DNA of 64,000 bases, from assembly GCA_035610365.1 (NCBI GenBank), contig CM069433.1, positions 177,584,882-177,648,881 on the forward strand, read 5' to 3'. Source of the DNA: Aquatica leii (lineage: Eukaryota > Arthropoda > Insecta > Coleoptera > Lampyridae). The notes under the pieces are model-generated. The model worked only from the letters and a program-made list of their open reading frames with translations, had not been told where the DNA came from and made no database searches. Below are positions 31,848 through 42,385 of the stretch, piece by piece (position 1 is the stretch's first letter; every line of letters starts with the position of its first letter). Both the position numbers and the translations under genes were made by a program.

Positions 31848-33530
31848 ATGCCACGCGAGTGTAAAAATCATCCCGATGGCTTCTGCTATGTCTGCGGGAA
31901 ATTAACTTTAAAAGCGCAACGAAAACCCCTTTCTCCGCTTGTTAAAACAGCTTATAAATTGTACTTTGATTGCCAAGTTGGCGACCAGGACAAGACTTGG
32001 GCTCCATCAGTTTGCTGTACGACTTGTTACAGTAGTTTGACCAAATAGCTCAAAGGTACCCGTAAAGGAATGCCATTTGCTGTGCCCATGGTTTGGCGTG
32101 AACCTCGCTGTCATCTTACAGATTATTACTTTTGTATGACTTCCACCGTCGGGTTTTTGAGCAAAAGTAAGCATACAATTCAGTATCCCAATATTCCGTC
32201 AGTTCTAAGACCTGTTTCTCATAACGATACTTTGCCAATCCCAGAGCCCCCAAACACTTACACTCTAAAGCCGGAAATTGATTTAAAAGAATCTGAGCCA
32301 CAACCTGGGGCTTTGAATGATACGGTTAATGATGATGAAGAGTATTCCGCAGATTTAATTTCTGGGCAACCTCACCTCCTCACTCAATCGGAATTAAATT
32401 ATCTTGTCAGGGATTTGCAGTTACTCAAGACTAAATCTCAGCTCCAAGGATCGCGACTTCAACAGTAAAATCTCTTAGAAAAGAGAGTAAAAATATCTTC
32501 TTACAGGACCAGACAAGCAACCCTGAAATGTCTTTTCTCAGAAGATAAAGGTTTAGTGTTCTGCCCTAATGCAAATGTATTGATGACAGAGCTACAGATG
32601 CCATGTGACCCAGACAAATGGAGACTGTTTATAGACTCATCAAAAACAAGCTTAAAAGTTGTCCTGTTGGCAAATGGGAATGACTTCCCATCAGTTCCAG
32701 TTGCATACTCTGTTGATATGAAAGAAACGTACGAAAACATCTTCAGAATCTTTGATAAAATTAGTTATCATGATTATAAGTGGAAACTTTGCGCTGACTT
32801 AAAAGTTGTTGCTCTACTCACGTGCCTGCAATCAGGACTCACAAAATATTGCTGCTTCCTTTGTGAATGGGATAGCCAAGCCCGAGATAAACATTACATC
32901 GTACGGGACTGGCCTCTGCGAGAAAATCTTATTCCTGGTCAGAAAAATGTTGCCCACAATCCTTTGGTTCCGAAGGAAAATATTTACTTACCACCTTTAC
33001 ACATCAAACTTGGATTGATCAAGCAGTTTGCGAAAGCAGTGGACAAGACAGGTGGCGCATTTCAATTTTTGAAAACTAAATTTCCTCGTCTTAGCGAAGC
33101 TAAAATCAAAAAAGGCCTTTTTGTTGGTCCCCAGATTAAACAACTCTTCCAAGATTCGACGTTTATTGAACACCTAAATCGAAAAGAAAAACGAGCTTGG
33201 CTTGCATTTCAAAACGTTTGTAAGAACTTCCTGGGTAACCACAAAAGTGAAGATTATGTCGCTCACTTCGAGGAACTGCTTTTAGCGTACAAGGACATAG
33301 AATGTAACATGTCTCTTAAAGTTCACTTCCTTCACTCGCATCTGGACTTTTTCCCTGAAAATTTAGGAGCAGTCTCGGATGAATACGGGGAACGGTTCCA
33401 TCAAGATATCGCTTAGCTGGAGAAGAGATTTTTAGGGAAGTGGAATGCAAGCATGTTGGCGGAGTACTGCTGGTTTTTGAAACGAGAGAGCTCTACCTCA
33501 GGGTATAAAAGAAAAGCAAGCACTAAGTAA
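31848..33530 (+). pseudogene. Putative DDE-type transposase with N-terminal Cys-rich domain, three in-frame stops
   Basis: One frame of 561 codons from ATG 31848 to TAA 33528-33530, broken only by TAG 32046, TAA 32466 and TAG 33414, with no frameshift. The N-terminus is Cys/His rich (CKNHPDGFCYVCGKL, then CCTTCYSSL), probably zinc binding. Conserved-looking blocks follow: MPFAVPMVWREP, LTQSELNYLVRDLQL, KWRLFIDSSKTSLKVVLL, LCADLKVVALL, YCCFLCEWDSQARDKHY, LPPLHIKLGLIKQF and GERFHQDIA. Asp in FIDSS, Asp in CADLK and Glu in GERFHQ are candidates for the catalytic triad (inference). Similar proteins are widespread as unannotated genes in arthropods and cnidarians, to my recollection. The gene lies alone within the terminal repeats. 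Confidence 0.75.
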
Positions 33531-33690
33531 CGATGAATATCTTTTTATTTATTACTGTTTATAGCTAAAATAGTTTTTTTTCCCATTTAAATTAAATTAT
33601 AATAATTATTATAATTATTATTATCGTTCGATAAATAAATTAGAATTAATATATAAGTGGTAAAATTAGGGATTTGGGGCTTCCTCGAAA

Positions 33691-33806
33691 ATGATGGGTG
33701 ATGGAAGAAAATGGAAAACATATTTGGATTCAGGACGTCATTTTACATAAGATTCACACGGAATAGTGTCAGGGCTCGATAAAAAATATTTTTTTTCAGA
33801 CCAGTG
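33691..33806 (-). repeat. Right terminal inverted repeat of the CACTG transposon
   Basis: Imperfect inverted partner of 31245-31358, ending CAGACCAGTG. Confidence 0.75.
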
Positions 33807-33858
33807 TTCTTAGTGTATACATGTAACATTTAATACGTTACTGTTTGAAAACCTTACG

Positions 33859-34120
33859 ATGTTTCTGGAAATCTTTAAAGGATTTCCTTGTTTATATGAT
33901 CCAAAGAATAAATTTTATTAAAATATACATGCAAGAGCAGATGCACTAAATTAATTTAAAGAATCACTAAAGCAATACAACTAAACTGTTGAAGAAATTA
34001 ATACAAAAATCAACAATGTGCGAACGCAAATATCCCATGAGCTGAAAAAAATGCGAGTAATTCACGGTGTGGTGGTTCGACTTGGCTCAATTTTTAATGT
34101 GATTTATACAACCAAGGAAG
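33859..34120 (+). pseudogene. MADF-domain protein fragment
   Basis: MADF domains bind DNA and occur in host regulators and in the second protein of some Harbinger transposons. Here one frame reads FLEIFKGFPCLYDPKNKFY, a stop, NIHARADALN, a stop, FKESLKQYN, a stop, then TVEEINTKINNVRTQISHEL. The motif order (FPCLYDPxxKxY ... KIxxLRTQ) is that of MADF. After KKM the frame degenerates. No exon structure is visible; it looks like a transposon-derived or retrocopied remnant. Confidence 0.65.
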
Positions 34121-34491
34121 GATAACTTAGGACACACAGAAGAAATTTCGAAGCTATATTGCACGTATTAATTGATAAAATATGTTAGGAGTCCACTAAA
34201 GAATATAGTTTATTGGATTCAGACTCATTGACATCTGAATCTGAACAGCAAAATCTTCAAAAATTAAAAAACTGTACTTGACGGAGATGTGACATATTCC
34301 AAAACAATGAAAACGCTACAAGCGTTAAATTCAGATATATTGAGAGTTCGCAAATTTTATTGCGAAAGAAATTGGGGAAAATCAGTGACCCAATGGTTTG
34401 TTGTTAGAGGCCAAATTTGAAATTTCAAGTATTATTTACAAATACAAAAAACAATGGTTCAACAAACAGAAGGGCGTAACTAATTAGAATT

Positions 34492-35988
34492 TTAATTCTT
34501 CTTCTTCTTCCTCTTACGTTAAGCCTACTGGCTTGTGTTCTCCGGCTTATCCTGCCAGTCCTGGAAATTTGACTGCCATGCCTTTCTCCACCTCTTATAA
34601 GGTCTTCCTGGAGGACGCTTGCTATCCACCTTACCATCCCTGGCGATTTTTACAATTCAAGACTTCACCATTCTATTGATATGATCGTTCCACGATCTTC
34701 GTCGTTGACGTGACCATCTGACAATATCTGAGACCTTACATTTTTCTCGAATCGCAGAATTCTTAATTCGGTCTCTTATCGTGACGCCTGTGATGCTCCT
34801 TAGCGTTTTCATCTCTGCCGCCCTAAGTATTTGTTTGGTTCTAGAGTTATCTGCGCGTGTCTCTACAGCATATGTCATGATAGGTCTCACGCAGGTCTTA
34901 TATATGCGGACCTTGGTTCATGTATTTGTTTTTCCATACGTTATCTCTGAGACAACCCGAGATAGCTGTTGCGTTACTGGTCTGTCAAATCACTTCTCTA
35001 TGGATATCTCCGTGGCTAGATATTTCTGTGCCTAAGTAGTTGAAAATGTTGACTTCTATTATTTGATTTCCAATTACCAGCTTGCAACGTTTCGGCTCCC
35101 TAGATGCATGTGCCAGCCGTTGCAGGTCATTTTCGTTTTCTGCTATTAAGGCAGCATCATTCGCTTAGCATAAGATGTTTATGCTTTCTTTACTTAATCT
35201 GTAGCCTCGATTTACAAGTTTGATTTTAGATATAATTCTATCCATAACGATATTAAACAATAAAGGACTTAAGCTATCTGCTTGCCGAATACCTGCATTT
35301 ATTGGAGTTTCTCCAGTACAGCTGTTGTTGACGCTAAGTTTAGCCACGTTGTCTTTATCAAGATTTTTTATCGTCATAATTATGTTTTGGTGTACTCGGT
35401 TTTTTTCCAGTATTTTTAGGACGTCGTTTAATTGTATGCGGTCAAAAGCCTTCGTCAAATCAAGAAAACATACAAAAGCGGGGTTATCAAACTCGATGGA
35501 TTTTTTAGCAATTTGTCGTAACGGTAAAATTGCATGTATCGTCGATCGATTTTTCCTGAAACCTTGTTGTTTTTTGCTTAAGTCGATTGTGTTTTCAATT
35601 TCAGTTCTTAGAATATTGGCAAAAAGTATAGATATGGTACACAGTAGCGAAATTGTACTGTAATTGGAAAGGTCTCGTTTATCGTCTTTCTTAAATATCG
35701 GGATCATTATGCGGGTTTGCCACTTATTCGGTTTTTAGTGCAGTTTAGAATGTTCCTGAATAGGATGCTAATTTCTTGATATAATCTCATTCTTCCATAT
35801 TTTAAGAGTTCATTAGGAGTTTTGTGTATCCCCGGAGCTTTTCTATTTTTTAGTTTTTTTACCAAATTAGAGAGATTATCAGTGTTGAAAAAGTGAGAGT
35901 CCGCCTCTTCGATTCTTGCTGGTTCTACTGGTTCGTTTTTTGTAATTCTTTGTTGTTAAACAAGGAATTGATGTACTTAACCCATTCT
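34492..35988 (-). pseudogene. LINE-C (RTE-like), RT and C-terminal domain
   Basis: Minus-strand RT in one long piece (35165-35707): IPIFKKDDKRDLSNYSTISL, QQGFRKNRSTIHAILPLRQI, AFVCFLDLTKAFDRIQ and GIRQADSLSPLLFNIVMDRI. The active site is altered to LCxANDAA (usually YADD). It continues through thumb-like sequence (YLGTEISSHGDI, TKVRIYKTCVRPIMTYAVET) to the C-terminal MKTLRSITGVTIRDRIKNSA, RQRRRSWNDHINRM and RPPGRPYKRW. A GAA-type repeat tail (TTCTTCTTCTTCC on the plus strand, 34498-34512) marks the 3' end. Its 5' part continues at 39157-39770 beyond the Penelope insertion. Confidence 0.85.
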
Positions 35989-36000
35989 TTTGATGTAATA

Positions 36001-38570
36001 GCGAAGGCTTCCACGGCCGGAATCTATACTAACATTAGAATGTCTTCCGGGCTTGGACCGTGTCATATTTGCAACCGAAGCTGCAAACGTTTCGCCCACT
36101 TTCGTAAGGGACTTCATCAGGGCGTGAGATAAATCGCAAAACTCAAACAAGCAATCGAAATCTAACTAAAAACTTCTCAAAAGTTAGGTTATCCACTTGT
36201 GAAACAAACCATAATCTAAACTCTGAAAAGAAAGAAAACGATAACATGAAAAAGTAAACGAAAATCTAACAAAGAACCACTACCGAGTCAGGTAATCAAC
36301 TTGTGAACCAAGCCAGATTCTAAACTCCGTAGAAGTGACTTAGGAAGAAATAGTCTCCATATTTAAAGGAAAAGGATCGTCACGGATGGTTAAGTTCGAC
36401 CCTGATTGGGATTTGCGTGTTTTCGATAAATGGCTAATAACCGGGAACCATAGAGGAGATAGTTCGAAACCATGATCGCAATGGAAGTTATTGGGGTGTT
36501 TAATGATTTCTATGCTTTCTCGGAATTTCCTGTTGAAAAAGAATGGAGATTTGGAAATCAACGAAACATTATCAAAATCTATCTTGTGACCTGTAGTAAA
36601 ATGATGTTCAGCGACCGCAGACTTGGAAGTATACTTTTTCCTTATACTACGATCATGTTCTGAAATGCGAGTAATGACGGAACGACCGGTTTCACCAATG
36701 TAGACTAAACCACAAGAACAGGGAATTTGGTATACACCTTGAGATGAAAGTGTAGGAAATTTGTCTTTGGGAGAACAAACAATCTGAGAGATTTTGCCTG
36801 TTGAGTTGAATATGGGTTTAATACCATTCTTACGAAGGAGTTTACCTATTTGATCTGTAACCTTGTGAATGTAGGGTAAAAAGCCAATTTCGGGTTGGAT
36901 TCGGGAGTAGAAATGTCCTTAGGTAATCGAGTACGTGGATGTAAACGACGATTAATAACTCTATGAATATCTTGCTTTGCATAACCATTGTTCACTAAGG
37001 TTCTAGTAAGATGACGGAGTTCTGAGTCTAGATTCTCAGGTTGACAAATAGAAAAGGCACGATGGACCAAAGATTCAATAACAGAACGTTTCTGTGCAGG
37101 ATGATGATGAGACGAAGCATGAAGGTATCTGTCCGTATGGGTGGGTTCGCGATAAACAGAATGGCCCAGAAGTCCGTCGGGCTTACAAGAACGTCAAGAA
37201 ATGGAAGAGAACCATTACTTTCGATTTCCATAGTAAATTTGATATCTAAGTGTTGATTGTTAAGATAATCAAGAAACTTAGACAATTCAAGATGACCATG
37301 AGACCAAACAATAAACGTGTCGGCATCATATCTAAACCACACTTTAGGTTTTAATATTGACGATTCCAAAGCAACCGTTTCAAAGGATTGCATAAAAATG
37401 TTAGCTACAACAGGTGAGACAGAATCTGTTTGATGATAATAAGCGAATCCTTAATAGGAACTTTAGTAAAAAGTGAAGTAACATCAAAGCTCACGAGAAG
37501 ATCTTGGGGTTCAAGTTTTATAGTTTCTAGACGTTGAATAAAATGCTGAGAGTTGAGGATGTGAGAAGAGGTTTTACCTGTAAACTCGCAAAGAATGTTG
37601 GACAAGAACTTGGCTAGCTTGTAGGTAGGAGATTGGATAGTACTAACGATAGGTCGAAAAGGAATACCTTGTTTGTGAATGTTTGGGAAGTCCGTATAGA
37701 CGAGGTGGTTTAGAATCTGATGGGGTAAGTCGACGTTTAGTTTCAGGAGGTAGATTGGAAAATTTGATGATTTGGCTAACCTCACGTTCAATCCTCGAAG
37801 TGGGGTTATGGGTTAGAAGAGCGTAAGTTTCCTCAGACAAAATAAAATTGATTTTCGTAACATAATCAATTTGGTTCAAAACTACAGTGGCGTTGCCTTT
37901 GTCGGCTGGAAGAACAATAATATCAGGGTTCATACGAAAACTTTTTAGAGCTGACTCTTCCGACTTAGAAATGTTGGATTTAGGAATTTTAGATGATTCA
38001 AGAATTTTGCCAGTGGTAATACAAATGGGATCTGAGATGTGGCGAGGAAGATGTCTTATAGAAGACTCAACAGCACATAGAATATTTTCTTTAAGAATAC
38101 GTTTGGGAGCAACCGCAAAATTCAAACCCTTAGAGAGCACCGATTCCTGTTCTGAAGTGAGAACCAAACTAAATAAATTGACAACCGTCTTTACTGAGTT
38201 ATAGTAGATGAAACTTTACGATTCTTGGATTCCAATAATTGAAACTTTTTGAGATGACCTTCAGTGGTTAGTCGTAGAGTGGTATCAGACTACTGGTAAG
38301 TAATGTTGTCGAATAGTTTCCAATCATCCGGGGATAGAGTGTTGGCCAACTCAAGATGAAGATAAAAGAGTTGTTTCGAAATGATGTCTAACTCTCGCCT
38401 AGTTTGCTTAATCCGTTCGCGTATCAACGCTAGACTAGGACGGTGTAGGATATTTTTAGAAGAACGTGTCTGAATGTGGAACTTAATTTTGAGGAATGCA
38501 GGAATAATGTTGTGGTCACGACAGCGACTACGAAAGGTTAAATTGCACAAAAGTTTGACGAGTTCGTGGT
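36001..38570 (-). pseudogene. Penelope-like element B (RT plus GIY-YIG), inserted in LINE-C
   Basis: Most complete Penelope copy here. From 38570 down: CDHELVKLLCNLTFRSRCRD, ESVLSKGLNFAVAPKRI, VLPADKGNATVVLNQIDYVT, RPIVSTIQSPTYKLAKFLSN, DLLVSFDVTSLFTKVPIKDS. A gap of about 60 codons follows, then SVSPVVANIFMQSFE and the RT active site as RYDADTF (usually YVDD). Next LPFLDVLV, a linker, the GIY-YIG core CSCGLVYIGETGRSVITRIS, and SIEIIKHPNNFHCDHGFELS. Frameshifts near 37790, 37400 and 36850. It is joined head to head with piece C at about 38570. The pair is flanked by TTTTGATG copies (35989-35996 and 39157-39164). Confidence 0.88.
36080..36130 (-). ncRNA. Hammerhead-like core in the Penelope B 3' end
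   Basis: On the minus strand CTGATGA (36114-36120), one extra A, a GC-rich hairpin (GTCCC-TTACGAAAG-TGGGC) and GAAAC (36089-36093). Penelope-like elements are known to carry hammerhead ribozymes in their terminal repeats. Helix I cannot be drawn convincingly next to the core and there is an extra base before helix II, so activity is doubtful. Confidence 0.4.
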
Positions 38571-39156
38571 CACAAGATAGATTTTGATAATGTTTCGTTG
38601 ATTGCCAAATCTCCATTCTTTTTCAACAGGAAATTCCGAGAAAGCATAGAAATCATCAAACACCCCAGTAACTTCAATCGCGATCATGGTTTCGAACTAT
38701 CCCCTCTTTGGTTCCCGGTTATTAGTCATTTATCAAAAACACGCCCCCTAGCAACCGTAACCCAATCAGGGTCGAGCTTAACCATCCGTGACGATCCTTT
38801 TCCTTTAAATACGGAGACTATTTCTTCTTAAGTCACTTCTACGGTGTTTAGAATTTGGCTTGGTTCACAAGTTGATTACCTAACTCGGTAGTGGTTCTTT
38901 GTTAGGTTTTCGTTTGCTTTTTCAGGTTATCGTTTTCTTTCTTACCTTTTCAGAGTTTAGGTTATAGCTTGTTTCACAAGTGGATAACCTAACTTTTGAG
39001 AAGTTCTTAGTTAGATTTCGATTGCTTGTTTGAGTTTTGCAATTTATCTCACGCCCTGATGAAGCCCCTTACGAAAGTGGGCGAAACATTGGCAGCTTCG
39101 GTTGCAAATATGACACGGTCCAAACCCGGAAGACATTCTAATGTTAGTATACATTG
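38568..39156 (+). pseudogene. Penelope-like element C, C-terminus and 3' end, inverted to B
   Basis: Plus-strand copy of the same family starting GHKIDFDNVS, then AKSPFFFNRKFRESIEIIKH and FNRDHGFELSPLWFPVISHL, with a stop at 38829-38831. The following ~320 bp match the B 3' end in inverted orientation (about 36001-36560), making an inverted repeat of roughly 560 bp. Only the last third of the element is present; the RT is missing. Confidence 0.85.
39046..39100 (+). ncRNA. Hammerhead-like core in the Penelope C 3' end
   Basis: CTGATGA (39056-39062), A, GCCCC...TGGGC hairpin, GAAAC (39083-39087). Counterpart of the motif at 36080-36130, with compensating differences in helix II (GTCCC there, GCCCC here, both pairing with GGGC-containing 3' strands). 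Same reservations. Confidence 0.4.
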
Positions 39157-39770
39157 TTTTGATGATATAATGGTTGTTTGGATAAACTCGTTTATTGGTT
39201 TTTTCCATCTTCTGATTGTCTTCCACACTTTCCTCTGTGAGCCGTATAAATCCCTCTCTATATCTTTAGTAAAGGCTTGCCAGTAGTTTCATTTACTTTC
39301 CCGAATTTGGTTGTTTACCCTGTTTCTTTCGGCTACATAATTTTAAAAGTTCTCCGGTGATTTATTGTCTCAATACTTTAAATAAGCTGTTCTTTTTTTC
39401 GCTGCTAGTATTTTTCTCCTAAAGCTTCTTATGCTGCCTTGAAGATGTTTGTTTTTATTTTATTCCAACTTGTTTCCAAGTATGGAATTATTTTGAATAA
39501 TGCTCTGGAGCCTAGATTTATATAGCATCTGTATAGTCGCGTCCTCAATAAGTTCTATGTTCATTTTTTCTGTAGTAATCGTGGTTTTTTTCTTCAGAAA
39601 TTGTATAGACATACGCAGCTTGCTAAGTACTAGATTGCGATCTGATCCTATGTTGGCCGAGTTTAAGACTATTTGAAATTATGTAATTTATAGTGGATCT
39701 GCTTTCCCGTGCGTTCGTAAATGTTTCTTTAATGACAATTGATTCATTCAGCTGCATTACGTCGTAAACC
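39157..39770 (-). pseudogene. LINE-C 5' portion, endonuclease end and linker
   Basis: Minus-strand reading: FTNARESRSTINYIISNSLK, then a frameshift with NIGSDRNLVLSKLRMS (the GSDHxxL motif of the endonuclease with H to N), then KILAAKKRTAYLKYWDNKSP and KVWKTIRRWKKPINEF. This is the segment that should precede the RT at 34492-35988 and is cut from it by the Penelope pair. The LINE is 5' truncated where Harbinger sequence begins. Confidence 0.75.
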
Positions 39771-39772
39771 AG

Positions 39773-40360
39773 TCATAAATATATATTTTTTTTCCATTCT
39801 CTCTCGGTGATTGTTACAAAAGATGTCTTTTCGTTGTCTACTCCCTGTAAATATTTTTTACCTTCTTGTCGTTTTATAAAGTTGTGTAATGCACAACATG
39901 TCCTGGTAACTTGTTGTACTTTAATTACAGACAAGTATACGTCTTTTTGAAGTACTTGAAATCTATTACTTAAAATACCAAAAGCGATTTCAACTACTTT
40001 TCGAGCACGGTTCAATCTATAATTACATTTTTTTTTGAAGTGGATGATCTTTGACCCCACGGTTTTATTAGCACTCGAGTTGCTTTGAACGTATCATCAG
40101 CCACTATGACATATGGGACTTTAATATTTGTATTAGTTAAAAAATCATCTTCTGGAAAATGTAACTGATTCCTCTTAACAGCTATACTTAAAGATGAATT
40201 TGCATATACACTTTCATCACCTATACGGCTATTACAGCTTACATCAATGAACAAAAAATTATATTTTGCATCAAATAATGTTAGAAGTATAATGCTATAA
40301 AATCTTTTATAATTATAATAGAACCACCCAACACATTTCACATTTTTTTTTTGAAACAAA
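39773..40360 (-). pseudogene. PIF/Harbinger transposase fragment
   Basis: Minus strand, two frames. The first reads YNYKRFYSIILLTLFDAKYN, FLFIDVSCNSRIGDESVYAN, LHFPEDDFLTNTNIKVPYVI and VADDTFKATRVLIKPWGQRS. A frameshift near 40050 leads to NYRLNRARKVVEIAFGILSN, FQVLQKDVYLSV and CCALHNFIKRQE. The Asp of VADD and the Glu of VEIAFGIL match the second and third catalytic positions of the DDE_Tnp_4 fold; the expected first Asp upstream of YNYK is not recognisable. Ends TAA near 39773. Terminal repeats not found. Confidence 0.8.
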
Positions 40361-40732
40361 AAGGCTGGAGAAAGTTGTGGATCTGAGTGATTTTGCAATA
40401 AAAATCTGATAATTATAATAACGTGGCGCGTAAACTCGTACATATGGACCCGCTACATATTGAATAAAAGTGAGCTTTTTTAAGCGATCAAAGACGGAAA
40501 TAAAAATTAAAAGCTGTAAGAAGTGAATAATTAAGTTTAAAGTATTGAACTATATCATTAGTGTGAGTGAAAATCATAAATTAAGGACCTAATCAATAAA
40601 GGTAACGTTAATATTATTCTAATATACGGATAAAGGTCACGCGACGATTGCGATATCAAAGTGATAAACAATTTAAAGTACATAAATTGAAATAAAATAA
40701 ATAGAAACCGAAATTTAAATATAAAATCGAAT

Positions 40733-40930
40733 CTAAATTAAAATTAGTACTAAGGTACATGCACACAGTAGGTAAAACAAAGTGTCAAAGAAAATAGGCA
40801 TGAGAGGAGAACTGCCTTCGAGGAGTTGATCCGGGTTGCCTGCCGCCTCGGCTACAAAACTTTTATAGACGATTGTGATAACCCAAAACGCCAAAACCAT
40901 TTCGAAAATATAATACAGGGCCGCATTCAT
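40733..40930 (-). CDS. Small two-membrane-segment protein, unrecognised
   Basis: An intact 65-codon ATG frame (MNAALYYIFEMVLAFWVITI) ending TAG at 40733. Two hydrophobic segments, about residues 5-23 and 47-65 (FFDTLFYLLCACTLVLILI), flank a short polar loop (EAAGNPDQLLEGSSPLMP). Base composition is richer in GC than its surroundings, unlike random AT-rich frames here. It is not similar to any mobile-element protein I know. The short form, the ATG context and the absence of nearby TE boundaries make it a candidate host smORF or a last exon. No splice or polyA signal was established. It could also be chance. Confidence 0.4.
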   Translation of the reverse strand: MNAALYYIFEMVLAFWVITIVYKSFVAEAAGNPDQLLEGSSPLMPIFFDTLFYLLCACTLVLILI

Positions 40931-41210
40931 TGTACGAGATATTAAATCAATAAATGAACGATAACGAAGGACTAATTAATTCAGTACCGCTATGAACTCC
41001 GTACCGTGCAGATGTGTTCAAGGTCTGTCTACAGTGTTGCCGTATTATCTATTACATTCATGAAGTTATGCAGTTTTATAAATGATTTTAATAGTTTTAA
41101 AAATCCAGTTTCTTTTCATTTTTTCGTGAAATATCTTTTATTTCAATTACTGATTATTAATTTAAGTTAATAATTTTTGTTTTTCCAAGTTTAATTTAGA
41201 TGCAATACCT

Positions 41211-42233
41211 ATGAGTTCATGTTCGATTTGTGAATTAGTTATTTCTAGACATTCCTCAGAAAAAATTCAGTGTTGTAATTGCTCTGGTTTTTTTCACTGG
41301 GGATGTGTGAACATTTCTAAAGTCGAATTTGAAATTTTGGGAGAAAAGTGGAAATGCAATAAGTGTTTGCAATTAAGACGTCAAAGCAGAACTTTCTCTG
41401 ATTCAGATATTAGTATGGCAGGTGAGTCGAAAAAAAATCCCAAACCTATTAAATCGGACAGTGGCAGTCAACAGTCTCAGTCTGGGACTTCCAGTCAGAC
41501 ACAAGGTATTCATGGGTTGCTTGTTGATTTAAGAAAACAAATAAGTGACATTGCTGTGAGTCAAGCAAATTTAGAGAAGAATATCAATGTCTCACTGAAT
41601 TCCTGTCATGACAAAATCGGGGATAATAAGAATCTTATTGAAACACAAAATAAAATTATCCAAACTCAGCAAGACATTGTTAATAAGCTGTTAAGTGAAA
41701 ATGAGAGTTTAAAAAAAGATATTCAATTTTTGAAAGAAGAAGTTGATTTATCTCAGCAAGAAAATCGTTCTAATGTTGTTGAGATATATGGTTTACCAGT
41801 GAGGCAAGGAGAAACCTTGTCTACCGCTGTTTCAAACCTTTCTACTGCAATTGGTTATAAGTTAAACTGGGATGCGATTGATTCTTGCTTTCAACTTAGG
41901 AAGATTCCTGGTATTGAGTATCCTACAATATTAATAAAGTTTTTAAGAAAAAATGATAAAAATGAGTTTCTTAAGTGTAGAAAGGTGAGAAAGGATCTTA
42001 ACACGACTCACTTGGGAATGCAACAAAGTTCACCTATTTATATCAATGAAGCATTGACGCCAGTTAGAAAGAAACTATTATCAATGGCGCGTAAATTTAA
42101 AGTTCAAGAAAATTGGAAATTTGTTTGGATAAATAACGGTAGGATTTATTTAAGAAAAACTGATGGAAGTAGAGTTTTTTCGTTTGTCTCAAAAGCTCAG
42201 TTTGTCACTTTTCTTGCAGGTGGGCAACAGTAA
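41211..42233 (+). CDS. LINE-D ORF1 protein: PHD-type zinc finger, coiled coil, FP25K-like domain
   Basis: Intact 340-codon frame. Residues 4-53 form a C4HC3-type PHD finger (CSICELV, CCNCSGFFHWGC, CNKC). A polar Ser/Gln stretch follows at about 70-100. A coiled coil covers about 105-180 (IIQTQQDIVNKLLSENESLK). The C-terminal half (EIYGLPVRQGETLSTAV to RIYLRKTDGSRVF) resembles the baculovirus FP-protein-like nucleic-acid-binding domain found in ORF1 of several insect LINEs. It presumably packages the LINE RNA in a ribonucleoprotein particle. An endonuclease stub follows at 42386. The ATG at 41211 is preceded by AT-rich leader. No stops or shifts: the best preserved TE protein in the window. 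Confidence 0.85.
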   Translation: MSSCSICELVISRHSSEKIQCCNCSGFFHWGCVNISKVEFEILGEKWKCNKCLQLRRQSRTFSDSDISMAGESKKNPKPIKSDSGSQQSQSGTSSQTQGIHGLLVDLRKQISDIAVSQANLEKNINVSLNSCHDKIGDNKNLIETQNKIIQTQQDIVNKLLSENESLKKDIQFLKEEVDLSQQENRSNVVEIYGLPVRQGETLSTAVSNLSTAIGYKLNWDAIDSCFQLRKIPGIEYPTILIKFLRKNDKNEFLKCRKVRKDLNTTHLGMQQSSPIYINEALTPVRKKLLSMARKFKVQENWKFVWINNGRIYLRKTDGSRVFSFVSKAQFVTFLAGGQQ

Positions 42234-42385
42234 GTGTTATTGTTCTCTTGGAATTAATTAATGATATACAAATACTATATAATAATATTATTTTTTTATT
42301 TCATAGTTTTAAGTAATTTTTGTTTCGAGATGAGAAGAAAGAGTTTTTGTTTTTGTTCTATTGTTTTGATGTTTAATGATTATTA

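Larger units (their letters stand above)
31245..33806 (+). mobile_element. DNA transposon with CACTG ends and TTC duplication (superfamily uncertain)
   Basis: A 2562-bp element. The ends are CACTGGTCTG (31245) and CAGACCAGTG (33806), parts of ~115-bp imperfect inverted repeats sharing TTATGTAAAATGAC, TCCTGAATCCAAA and CCATCACCCA. TTC flanks both ends (31242-31244, 33807-33809). A CACTG start with a 3-bp duplication recalls the CMC/EnSpm (CACTA) group, but the encoded protein is one I cannot assign with certainty. Confidence 0.8.

Noticed and set aside
36080..36130. Calling the Penelope motif a functional hammerhead
   Set aside because: An extra base separates CUGAUGA from helix II and no convincing helix I pairs next to the cleavage site; kept only as hammerhead-like.
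38571..38616. N-terminal start of Penelope B at an ATG near 38616
   Set aside because: That stretch is the antisense of piece C (DFDNVSLIAKSPF); the B copy really begins at about 38570.
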